Made by a program: the position numbers and the translations under genes
Assembly: GCF_018619335.1 (NCBI RefSeq)
Contig: NZ_JAHHDX010000159.1
Span: 1 to 64,000, forward strand
From: Alteromonas sp. ALT199
Lineage (GTDB): Bacteria; Pseudomonadota; Gammaproteobacteria; Enterobacterales; Alteromonadaceae
Direction of reading: 5' to 3'
DNA length: 64,000 nt
In this document: positions 1 to 7,264 of the stretch, piece by piece
Layout of the letters: each line of letters starts with the position of its first letter
How positions within the stretch are numbered: position 1 is the first letter of the stretch
Notes under the pieces: generated by a model
Seen by the model: only the letters and a program-made list of their open reading frames with translations
Told to the model about the DNA's origin: nothing
Database searches by the model: none

Positions 1-120
1 GTTCGCGAACGTTCAGCTCGCAGTGGCCGTAACCCACAAACTGGTGAGACTATTCAGATTTCAGCAGCGAAAGTTCCATCTTTCAAAGCTGGTAAAGCAC
101 TGAAAGACGCTTGTAACTAA
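1..120 (+). CDS. hupB: DNA-binding protein HU-beta, C-terminal part
   Basis: The window opens inside this gene. The last 39 codons read in frame to a TAA stop and contain the HU DNA-binding arm signature [10 protein letters not shown], followed by the usual HU ending with [11 protein letters not shown] is a small dimeric nucleoid protein that bends DNA. The hupB-ppiD order is the usual gammaproteobacterial one, normally with lon further upstream. HU-beta rather than HU-alpha is inferred from the ppiD neighbour. Confidence 0.95.
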   Translation, partial: VRERSARSGRNPQTGETIQISAAKVPSFKAGKALKDACN

Positions 121-135
121 GCAAAAAAATTATAG

Positions 136-168
136 AAAAAGGCAATGGCTAGTCCATCGCCTTTTTTA
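136..168 (+). terminator. Rho-independent terminator of hupB
   Basis: A GC-containing stem (AAGGCAATGG pairing with CCATCGCCTT, one mismatch) is followed by a run of six T. It begins 16 bases after the hupB stop and separates hupB from ppiD. Confidence 0.85.
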
Positions 169-187
169 TTTCTAAAAGAAAGAATTC

Positions 188-225
188 AATATTGGGGTCA
201 GAGTAACGACTCTGACCCCAATATT
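188..225. repeat. Perfect 17-bp inverted repeat with TTGGGGTCAGAGT core
   Basis: The arms AATATTGGGGTCAGAGT (188-204) and its exact complement (209-225) are separated by four bases, AACG. No T-run follows, and a normal terminator already lies just upstream, so termination is not its obvious role. From memory, the TTGGGGTCAGAGT core recurs in proteobacterial intergenic repeats and near REP-associated transposases; that link is not testable here. Confidence 0.8.
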
Positions 226-326
226 TTAAGAATAGGAATAACCCCTTTCAGGCATGTCTATTTCTTATACATGTTTGTGAAACACCCTTACTTGACGAAA
301 GACATTACAAATAGTGTGTTTTGGCG

Positions 327-354
327 TTTATATTCGGTGGCATTGGGTTATAAT
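327..354 (+). promoter_or_regulatory. Candidate sigma-70 promoter of ppiD
   Basis: A perfect -10 hexamer TATAAT (349-354) lies 16 bases after TTTATA (four of six matches to the -35 consensus). It sits 80 bases before the ppiD start and after the hupB terminator, so it is well placed to drive ppiD. Confidence 0.45.
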
Positions 355-434
355 CAGCGCTTATTTTACCTTGAGCTTGCCAGCAGATGGTGAATTAGGG
401 TAACTGTAGTAAGCAACGGAGTTGAAGAACAATC

Positions 435-2327
435 ATGCTAGAAAGAATCAGAGAAGGTTCTCAAGGCCCTTGGGCGATGGCGATAATTGCGCTTATCGTT
501 TTAAGTTTCGTATTCGCAGGTGTTGGTAGTTACCTAACATCATCAGGTACTACAGCAGTAGCAACTGTCAACGGCGAAGAAATTTCGGCACAAGAACTAG
601 AACGTGCATACCAAAATCAGCGTGCACAAATGGAGTCACAGTACGGCGAAAGCATCGCGCAGCTTTTCTCCAGCGAACAATATCTCGCAGATTTTAGAAA
701 AAATGTACTGGACAGACTTATTGCTGAAAAACTGATTCAGCAACAAGCTACCGATATGGGTTTGCGTGTAAGCGATGAACAAATTCGTGAAACGATAGTG
801 CAAATGCCTGAATTTCAGTTTGGTGGCCAGTTTGATAACGAGCGTTTCCAAGCTATTCTCCGTCAAAATGGTTTTCAAGTTGCAGACTTCCGCGATTATC
901 TAAGAACGCAAATGACCCAGAATCAGTTGGCGGCAGCGTTAACGAATTCTTCATTTTCTCTAGATGGCGAAGTGCAGCAGGCTAATGCTCTTCAACGTCA
1001 AACTCGCGATGCAAAATACGTATTGGTGAGCTCTGACGAATTCGCCGATTCTATCGAAGTAACAGACGCTGATGTAGAAGCTTTCTACAACAACAATATT
1101 GCTTCTTTCGATACTGAAGAGCAGGTGAAACTCGCTTATGTAAAACTAAGCGTTGAAGACCTGAAAGGTCGCGTTTCTGTAGATGAAGAAGCAGTACGTA
1201 CATATTACGACAATAACCTGGGAAGCTACGGCACTGAAGAAGAACGCCGAGTTTCACATATTCTTATCGAAGCCGGTGATGACCAAGACGCTGCGAAAGC
1301 AAAAGCAGAGTCATTAAAAACTGAGCTTGATAACGGTGCTGACTTTGCAGTACTTGCTGAAGAAAACTCTGATGACACCTTCTCGGCAGAGAACGGCGGT
1401 GACCTAGATTTCATTACCCCTGAAATGATGGACCCAGCGTTTGATGAAGCTGCCTTTGCTTTAGAAAATGTGGGTGATGTATCTGACGTTGTTGAGACCG
1501 AGTTTGGCTTTCACATTATTAAGTTAACAGACATTAAAGAAGCGCAAGTAAAATCATTTGATGAAGTGGCCAGCGAAATTCGCGATACCCTTCTTTACGA
1601 TGCGGCAATGGAGAAGTACTTTGAGCTTCAAAATACCCTAGCCGAAATTGCGTTCGAGGTGCCAGACACGCTAGAAGATGCAGCAAATGCGGTTGATTTA
1701 CCAGTGCAAGAGTCAGTGTTATTTAGTCGTAACACGGCGCCTGCCGAGCTGAGTTTCCCAGGTCTTTTAGATGTAGCTTTCTCTTCTGAACTAGTTGATG
1801 AAGGGCTTAATAGCGATATCATAGAGCTTGATGATGAAACAGTTGTTGTTGCGCGCGTTGTTGAGCATCAGCCACAGCGTACTCAATCTCTTGATGAAGT
1901 ACGCGAAGGCATTGAAGCGTCGGTAAAAGCTGAGAAAGCAAAAGAAGCCGCTGAAGCATGGGCGTTCGATATCGCGCAAAAAGTACGTGCGGGAGAAAGC
2001 GTTGAAAGTGAGCTAGCCGAAAAGTCTGTGTCTTGGGAAACTGCAGCGGCTGTGCCAAGAGCAGGTGGTACACTTGCACGCGCATTGGTTGATACGCTTT
2101 TCTCTCTTGCTCTTGAAGGCGAAGACAAAGTAGATGTTGCAACAACGGTGAACGGTGATGTGGCGGTTGTTATGCTAGAAGGTGTAAATGCAGCGCCAGA
2201 GCTTGAGAATGAGTTGGGTGAAAGTCTTAAACAGCGCCTTGCTCAGGTACAAGGTCAACGTGTTTATCAACAATATATTGATGCGCTACGTGCAAACGCT
2301 GAAGTGACTATCTCACAGACACTATAG
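435..2327 (+). CDS. ppiD: Periplasmic folding chaperone PpiD (SurA-like, parvulin domain)
   Basis: This 630-residue protein is an inner-membrane-anchored periplasmic chaperone that meets proteins leaving the Sec translocon. One N-terminal membrane segment (about residues 14-34) follows a short basic start, MLERIREGSQG. A SurA_N-like region comes next (about 37-190), and a parvulin-type domain (about 268-365) contains SHILIEA, NGGDLDF and TEFGFHIIKL. The length matches the E. coli protein (623). It is an isolated unit with its own upstream promoter candidate and downstream terminator. In E. coli the parvulin domain has little isomerase activity, so the chaperone role is the safer call. Confidence 0.96.
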   Translation: MLERIREGSQGPWAMAIIALIVLSFVFAGVGSYLTSSGTTAVATVNGEEISAQELERAYQNQRAQMESQYGESIAQLFSSEQYLADFRKNVLDRLIAEKLIQQQATDMGLRVSDEQIRETIVQMPEFQFGGQFDNERFQAILRQNGFQVADFRDYLRTQMTQNQLAAALTNSSFSLDGEVQQANALQRQTRDAKYVLVSSDEFADSIEVTDADVEAFYNNNIASFDTEEQVKLAYVKLSVEDLKGRVSVDEEAVRTYYDNNLGSYGTEEERRVSHILIEAGDDQDAAKAKAESLKTELDNGADFAVLAEENSDDTFSAENGGDLDFITPEMMDPAFDEAAFALENVGDVSDVVETEFGFHIIKLTDIKEAQVKSFDEVASEIRDTLLYDAAMEKYFELQNTLAEIAFEVPDTLEDAANAVDLPVQESVLFSRNTAPAELSFPGLLDVAFSSELVDEGLNSDIIELDDETVVVARVVEHQPQRTQSLDEVREGIEASVKAEKAKEAAEAWAFDIAQKVRAGESVESELAEKSVSWETAAAVPRAGGTLARALVDTLFSLALEGEDKVDVATTVNGDVAVVMLEGVNAAPELENELGESLKQRLAQVQGQRVYQQYIDALRANAEVTISQTL

Positions 2328-2379
2328 CGCTAGTGCGTTAAAGCTGTCGCTGTGATAATCAGCAACGTCAGTAAATACT

Positions 2380-2414
2380 AAAAAGCCAGCCTCATTATAG
2401 AGGCTGGCTTTTTT
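2380..2414. terminator. Bidirectional terminator between ppiD and a small minus-strand gene
   Basis: A perfect nine-base stem, AGCCAGCCTC with GAGGCTGGCT, is flanked by an A-run on the left and a T-run on the right. It can therefore end transcription of ppiD and of the convergent small gene at 2449-2619. Confidence 0.88.
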
Positions 2415-2448
2415 GATCCGGTACAATCCCTTTATTTAAAAGAGGGCG

Positions 2449-2619
2449 TTAATTCGTTAAGAACAGCATCAGTGTATAAAATGCAGCAATGACACCCGAT
2501 AATACGAATATGTACAGAAAACCTTGCTTGCCTTGTTCTAGCGTGTACTTATTAACCTGTAAGTAGCCAAACCAGAGTAATGACAAAATGAGAGGTATTA
2601 AAACAATGATTTTTAACAC
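2449..2619 (-). CDS. Small two-helix membrane protein (56 aa), unknown function
   Basis: I do not recognise this gene. A GTG start (2619-2617) is preceded by a good ribosome site, AGAAAGG, seven bases upstream, and the frame runs to TAA. The product begins MLKIIVLIPLILSLLWFGYL, then has a short polar linker (VNKYTLEQGKQG), then a second hydrophobic stretch (FLYIFVLSGVIAAFYTLMLF) and ends LTN. Two transmembrane helices fill almost the whole protein. It is convergent with ppiD and shares its terminator. Frame, ribosome site and membrane topology together favour a real gene, although it is easily missed by length. Confidence 0.7.
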   Translation of the reverse strand: MLKIIVLIPLILSLLWFGYLQVNKYTLEQGKQGFLYIFVLSGVIAAFYTLMLFLTN

Positions 2620-2844
2620 AGTAGTGCCTTTCTATAAGTTATGTTCTATTTATATCAATGTGCGCTGATTTAGACAAATCTTAGCGAAATAGTACAAGAC
2701 GCTTTTCTGCCTAAATAAACATTCTTCCCTTTTGCTTAATTTAGCTCAGTTAAGCTTTCTGTCACGACATTGTCGTAAATCTGTTATTGGCTTGTCACTT
2801 TACATTTGTGTAATAGGCCCACATTTCTTAAAGGTTTTTAATGC

Positions 2845-4020
2845 ATGTCAATTCAGCCTTTACCTTCTTTAGCGCCAGCACGCAGCATTTATTTTGCCGA
2901 AGTACTAATGGCAAGAGAGTCTATTACTCCCAGGGACGCTGGTTGCCAAAGCTACCTTATCTATAAGCTCGAAAAGCTTGGCTTCACGTGTGAAAAACAC
3001 ACAATAAATGGCGTTAAGAACCTCGTTGCTAGGTGGGGGCAGGGCCCGATTAACTTTGCATTTAGCGGTCATACTGATGTTGTGCCACCAGGTCCCCTGG
3101 ATAAGTGGAATACCCCGCCTTTTAGCCCAGTGATAAGCCAAAATAAGCTATATGGGCGTGGTGCTGCCGACATGAAAACCTCAATTGCGGCAATGTTAGC
3201 CGCAACAGAGCGAACCATCGGTTCTCTAGATAACAGCAAGGTATCTTTCTGGTGGCTGATCACCAGTGATGAAGAAGGGGAAGCAGAATGGGGCTCAAAA
3301 TGGATAGCTGAATACTTAGCGTCTAAAGATGTGCAACTTGATATGTGCTTGGTAGGCGAACCTTCTGCATCAACAAAAACCGGTGATGCGATAAAGATTG
3401 GCCGCAGAGGCTCACTTTCAGGCACTATTCATATTACAGGCAAGCAAGGACATGTGGCTTACCCAAAGACCGCGATAAATGCTATTCACAAAGCAAGTAA
3501 CGTAATAAATGCGCTAACACAGTATCCATTCGACACTGGTAGTGACGATTTTCCTGGCACTACGCTTCAAATTACACACATGGATACTGGAAGCTTCACT
3601 GATAACGTTGTACCAAGCTCGGCGAGGATAGAGTTTAATGTTCGATACTCTTGGCAGTTCGATCGAAAAAGCTTATCTGCATTGCTTCGTAATATTATTA
3701 ATAATATAGATGCCGAAGCCGACGTGAGCTTTTCAAGACCGTGCGAGGCATATATAAGCAAACCTAACAGCAATACTGATTGCTGCCTTATCGCTTGCGC
3801 TGAAAAAGCAATCAAGACCACCACGGGTCGTTATCCGATTATTAGTACTTCTGGTGGGACTTCTGACGGCCGTTTTTTTGCCAGTGAGCTTACACAAGTT
3901 GTCGAAGTAGGTGTGCCTAATACAACTATTCATCAGGTAAACGAACACATTCATTTATCTGATTTGCTTACGCTTGAGGATATCTATACCTATATCCTCA
4001 ATTATGTTGGTGGGCGATAG
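2845..4020 (+). CDS. dapE: Succinyl-diaminopimelate desuccinylase
   Basis: DapE hydrolyses N-succinyl-LL-diaminopimelate to LL-DAP and succinate, for lysine and peptidoglycan synthesis. It is an M20 di-zinc peptidase. Visible signatures are SGHTDVVPPG (His76), GRGAADMK (Asp109), SDEEGEAEWG (Glu143/144), VGEPS (Glu172), GRRGSL, GHVAYP, STSGGTSDGRF, and the late TTIHQVNEH histidine. At 391 residues it is slightly longer than E. coli DapE (375), mostly at the N-terminus. AAGG lies ten bases before the ATG. An ATG four bases earlier is out of frame. The gene stands alone, so a second desuccinylase elsewhere is possible. Confidence 0.9.
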   Translation: MSIQPLPSLAPARSIYFAEVLMARESITPRDAGCQSYLIYKLEKLGFTCEKHTINGVKNLVARWGQGPINFAFSGHTDVVPPGPLDKWNTPPFSPVISQNKLYGRGAADMKTSIAAMLAATERTIGSLDNSKVSFWWLITSDEEGEAEWGSKWIAEYLASKDVQLDMCLVGEPSASTKTGDAIKIGRRGSLSGTIHITGKQGHVAYPKTAINAIHKASNVINALTQYPFDTGSDDFPGTTLQITHMDTGSFTDNVVPSSARIEFNVRYSWQFDRKSLSALLRNIINNIDAEADVSFSRPCEAYISKPNSNTDCCLIACAEKAIKTTTGRYPIISTSGGTSDGRFFASELTQVVEVGVPNTTIHQVNEHIHLSDLLTLEDIYTYILNYVGGR

Positions 4021-4056
4021 TTACCCCTGATACTTCTAATAAAGCATTGAGAAAGT

Positions 4057-4090
4057 GGGAGCGTTAAGTAAACGTTCCCTTTTCACTTTT
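4057..4090 (+). terminator. Terminator after dapE
   Basis: The stem GGGAGCGTT with AACGTTCCC (one G-U pair) is followed by TTTTCACTTTT, starting 37 bases beyond the dapE stop. Confidence 0.7.
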
Positions 4091-4243
4091 GCCTAGTATT
4101 AGTAAAGGGCTCGCCTTTTTTGAGGTGGTTTTTAATGCGGTCTACTCATGTACGCTTAATACTTCATGAATCCGTAAAGCATCGTAGTATCGATGAATAT
4201 CAACTATTTTCTATGCTTTTTCTAACGCATTAACACGCAGGGC

Positions 4244-5962
4244 TTAAGCCGTGGCTTTAAGCTGAATGTCGGTTAAATACCGTTTACGCTTTTTATCAGT
4301 GAGCGTCTGCACATCAACCACCACTAGTCCATCGATACAGTTGTTAAAGTCTGGGTCGACATTAAAGCCCAAGAAGGCCACACCGCCGTCTTTAGCTAAT
4401 TCAGAATATTGCTTATAAAGCGTTGGTACGTTAACCCCCATGTTGGCCAATAGGTGTTTTAACTGTGTAAATTCGGCCTTGTAATCGTTTCCGGTAAATT
4501 GGTGCAACGTGTCTTGTGTTATTTGATAAGGGCGTTTACAGGTTGCTTCGCCAAACTTTGCGGGAAAGTATGTAGAATAGAATTGTACCAACAAATCTTT
4601 TGCGGGCTCTGGGTAAGCGTTGCTGAGTGATACCGCACCAAAAAGGTAGCGATATTTAGGGTAGCGACTTAAAAATGCCCCGATGCCAAACCACAAATAA
4701 TCTAAACTGCGTTTGCCCCAGTAACGAGGCTGCACAAAGCTTCGCCCTAACTCTAAGCCTTCCTTGAAAAGTTTGTCGTTGTTTTTGTTGTAGTTAAACA
4801 AGGTGGCAGAGTAGAGCCCGGTAGGATGATCTGGTGCGGTTAGAAGTTCAGCATCACCAAACCGATAAGCGCCAACAATTTCTAAATCGTTGTCATCCCA
4901 AAGTACAAGGTGGTAATAATGGGAGTCGTACTGATCGATGTCTCTACGTTTGTTAGTGCCTTCACCCACAGCGCGAAAGGCCACTTCCCGTAAGCGACCA
5001 ATCTCACGCATAATTGGGGAGCAACTCTTGTGTTGATAAAGGTAGATAGACTTTCCGTCACCCGTTTCACCTAGATGTTCGCATTCTCGTATAGCGCGCG
5101 CCAGTTCTTTCCTGTCTTCTGGCATAGCAATAGAAGCCTGTGTCTCAAATACGCCTTTCTTATTACTTCCAATGCGATAAAGGTGGCGCTTAAACAGCTT
5201 CACCTGCTCTTTAAGGGGGATATTAGTTTGCTGATATGCTTCAAAAGGAATAAGTTCACCAATGCGCATAGGCAAATGCTTCTTACGTTGCTTGAACATT
5301 TCTTTAACGAGTAAGGCAGTGGCTAACGGCTTGTATATCATGGACACGCTATAAAACAGCGGGCTGTTTTTCGCATCGATATAAACCGGCAAAATTGGCG
5401 CTTTTGCGTGCCTGGCAATGCGTAAAAAACCTGTGTGCCATCTTGTATCCCGAACGCCTTGCGGGCGCAGTCGCGAAACTTCTCCTGCGGGAAAAATCAG
5501 TATTGCCCCGTCAGTATTTAAGTGTGATTGAATGGCAGACAAATGCTGTTTGGGTGTGCCGCCCTGCATATTGTTAACCGGTAGCAGCATATCGTGAAGC
5601 GGCTCAATGGCCATAAGCATATCATTGGCAACCACTTTTAAATCGTGTCGTACTTCGCTCACTAGCTTGATAAGGGCAAGAGCATCAAGCGAGCCGATAG
5701 GGTGGTTTGCAATGATCACCACTTTACCTTCACTAGGAATTCTTTCTTTCTCAACATCGCGAGTGGAGTAGCTGATATTGAAGTATTCCAACACTTGCTC
5801 GACAAAATCAATATCTTCATAGTGTGGATAGGTTTCACCAAACTCTGTAATTTCACGTTCGTGGAGTAGGTGTCTTAATACGAAAGACAGCGATTTAAAC
5901 AGAATAGGGTTGTTCGCTACTTGAGGATAATGCTTGTTCAGTACGTCGTTTACAGTAAACAT
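4244..5962 (-). CDS. Two-domain acyltransferase, OlsF-like (ornithine-lipid synthase type)
   Basis: The N-terminal half (about residues 60-280) looks like a PlsC-type lysophospholipid acyltransferase, with the catalytic block NHPIGSLD and the acceptor-site block FPAGEVSR. The C-terminal half (about 290-560) resembles the GNAT-like OlsB/'hemolysin' family: REIGRLREVAFRAVGEG, an internal LVLWDDNDLEIVGAYRFGDA strand, and RYWGKRSLDYLWFGIGAFL. In OlsF proteins this pair makes ornithine lipids: the OlsB part N-acylates ornithine and the OlsA part adds the second acyl chain. I chose the ATG at 5962 (572 residues) because AGG lies eight bases upstream; an in-frame ATG at 6031 lacks a ribosome site. 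The ornithine specificity is inference. Confidence 0.72.
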   Translation of the reverse strand: MFTVNDVLNKHYPQVANNPILFKSLSFVLRHLLHEREITEFGETYPHYEDIDFVEQVLEYFNISYSTRDVEKERIPSEGKVVIIANHPIGSLDALALIKLVSEVRHDLKVVANDMLMAIEPLHDMLLPVNNMQGGTPKQHLSAIQSHLNTDGAILIFPAGEVSRLRPQGVRDTRWHTGFLRIARHAKAPILPVYIDAKNSPLFYSVSMIYKPLATALLVKEMFKQRKKHLPMRIGELIPFEAYQQTNIPLKEQVKLFKRHLYRIGSNKKGVFETQASIAMPEDRKELARAIRECEHLGETGDGKSIYLYQHKSCSPIMREIGRLREVAFRAVGEGTNKRRDIDQYDSHYYHLVLWDDNDLEIVGAYRFGDAELLTAPDHPTGLYSATLFNYNKNNDKLFKEGLELGRSFVQPRYWGKRSLDYLWFGIGAFLSRYPKYRYLFGAVSLSNAYPEPAKDLLVQFYSTYFPAKFGEATCKRPYQITQDTLHQFTGNDYKAEFTQLKHLLANMGVNVPTLYKQYSELAKDGGVAFLGFNVDPDFNNCIDGLVVVDVQTLTDKKRKRYLTDIQLKATA

Positions 5963-6118
5963 AGAACCTGTTTCTCTTTCGGTTTTGGCGAACAATAGCA
6001 GGGCAATGTGACGCTTTTTACACAGTTTCATGGCAATTATTTTACAGTGTTAAAAAGATGTTGATGCTGCGAGTTCGCTAAATTTATTTGCGCGGAAGCT
6101 ATAGGTAATAGCAATAGT

Positions 6119-6142
6119 AAGGGGCTGTTAAAGCCCCTTTTT
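6119..6142. terminator. Hairpin with T-run between two minus-strand genes
   Basis: The stem AAGGGGCT with AGCCCCTT is followed by TTTTT on the plus strand. It lies between the LpxH-like gene and the OlsF-like gene, both read leftward, so its T-run faces the wrong way for them. It may weakly terminate or pause leftward transcription, or block plus-strand read-through. Confidence 0.5.
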
Positions 6143-6166
6143 CGCTAGGGTAACTATGTAGGGTTA

Positions 6167-6964
6167 CTATGCTGCTTTTGAGCGAGAAGTTTTGGTTGTG
6201 ATTGATGTTACCGTAGCTGACTCTAATGAATCGAGATAGTGAATGATGGATAAATTACCGTTCATATCTTCTGAAAGTGCGCTGCAGTTTTCTATCCAAT
6301 CACCGTCGTTAATGTAGTGAATGCCCTTTTCGAAAGTACTTTCAGGGTGATGTATATGGCCGCACACTACGCCATCTAACCCCATGTCATCGGCGCGTTT
6401 ACAACAAGCCTCTCGATACCGGGCAATAGCTTCATTTGCTCCTTTGATGTGCTTTTTAATGTAACCTGCCAGCGACCAATATTCCCTTTTTTGCCATGCG
6501 CGTAGGCGATTAAACTCGCGGTTTAAAAAGAGCAATAGGTCGTAACCTTTATCGCCAATCCACGCATGAAACTTGCCCATTGTCACTTCACCATCAAACT
6601 GATCACCGTGCAAAACCAGGTACCGTTTTCCTTGCGCCGTGGTATGTACTAGCTCTCGCTCTATCTCTATATCACCGAAGGCCATGCCAGAGTATGACTG
6701 AATTGGTTCGTCATGGTTGCCGGGTAAGTACACTACGCGCGTGCCTTCCTGACTCATTTGCATAAACTTATGCATAACTTGATTATGTGCCTTTGGCCAG
6801 CGAAATTGCTTAGTCATTTGCCACATATCAACAATATCACCCACCAAGTATAAGGTGTCGACAGTAATGCTATCTAGAAAGGAAAGTAAGTATTCTGCTT
6901 TACAATCGCGATTTCCCAAATGGATATCTGAAAGCCAAAGCGTGCGATAGTGTGTCTTTTTCAT
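6167..6964 (-). CDS. UDP-2,3-diacylglucosamine diphosphatase family phosphoesterase (LpxH-like)
   Basis: This is a metallophosphoesterase of about 265 residues with all five metal-binding blocks: LSDIHLGN, LVGDIVDMW, PGNHD, LHGDQFD and GHIHHPE. Its length and the YINDGDWIENCSAL ending match the LpxH/COG2908 family, whose founding member cleaves UDP-2,3-diacylglucosamine to lipid X in lipid A synthesis. It is not at the usual cysS/ppiB-linked lpxH position, so it may be a paralogue with another substrate. The ATG at 6964 has GGAAA eight bases upstream; a TTG at 6976 is less likely. It lies upstream of, and in the same direction as, the acyltransferase gene at 4244-5962. Confidence 0.8.
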   Translation of the reverse strand: MKKTHYRTLWLSDIHLGNRDCKAEYLLSFLDSITVDTLYLVGDIVDMWQMTKQFRWPKAHNQVMHKFMQMSQEGTRVVYLPGNHDEPIQSYSGMAFGDIEIERELVHTTAQGKRYLVLHGDQFDGEVTMGKFHAWIGDKGYDLLLFLNREFNRLRAWQKREYWSLAGYIKKHIKGANEAIARYREACCKRADDMGLDGVVCGHIHHPESTFEKGIHYINDGDWIENCSALSEDMNGNLSIIHYLDSLESATVTSITTKTSRSKAA

Positions 6965-7264
6965 AGCGGTTTCCAAAAACGATGTCTTGGACCGTCACTA
7001 TAGGTTGGCATATTGACACTACCGTGACGCTTGCTTGACCATTGTGTTACAAAGTCATCCGAAAGTATAAGAAAAAAGCGGTAATTACAGTTATAAATGA
7101 CATGCAAACCTTAGTTTTATCGGATAATCTAACAATACAAGGATGAAGTTATATAACGTACAAGGTAGTTCGGAGTCAGAATACAGACCGTTATCAATAT
7201 CCTCTCGTTTTTTCTTTGTCCTTAGTTCCCACTGTAATGTAAAGCAATAACTAAGAGACCCTCT
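6965..7264. other. Divergent intergenic region, 300 bp
   Basis: This region separates the minus-strand phosphoesterase from the plus-strand lipoprotein gene, so promoters for both should lie here. I see no convincing -35/-10 pair, repeat or short gene. Confidence 0.5.

Noticed and set aside
145-393. 82-codon open frame between hupB and ppiD
   Set aside because: It begins inside the hupB terminator hairpin, crosses the inverted repeat at 188-225, has no ribosome site, and encodes no recognisable product.
1819-2145. 108-codon minus-strand frame within ppiD
   Set aside because: Leu/Gln/Arg-rich antisense of a clear coding gene, with no ribosome site and no convincing start.
6965-6976. TTG start extending the LpxH-like protein by four residues
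   Set aside because: The ATG at 6964 has GGAAA at the right distance, and homologues begin near KKTHYRTLWLSDIH.
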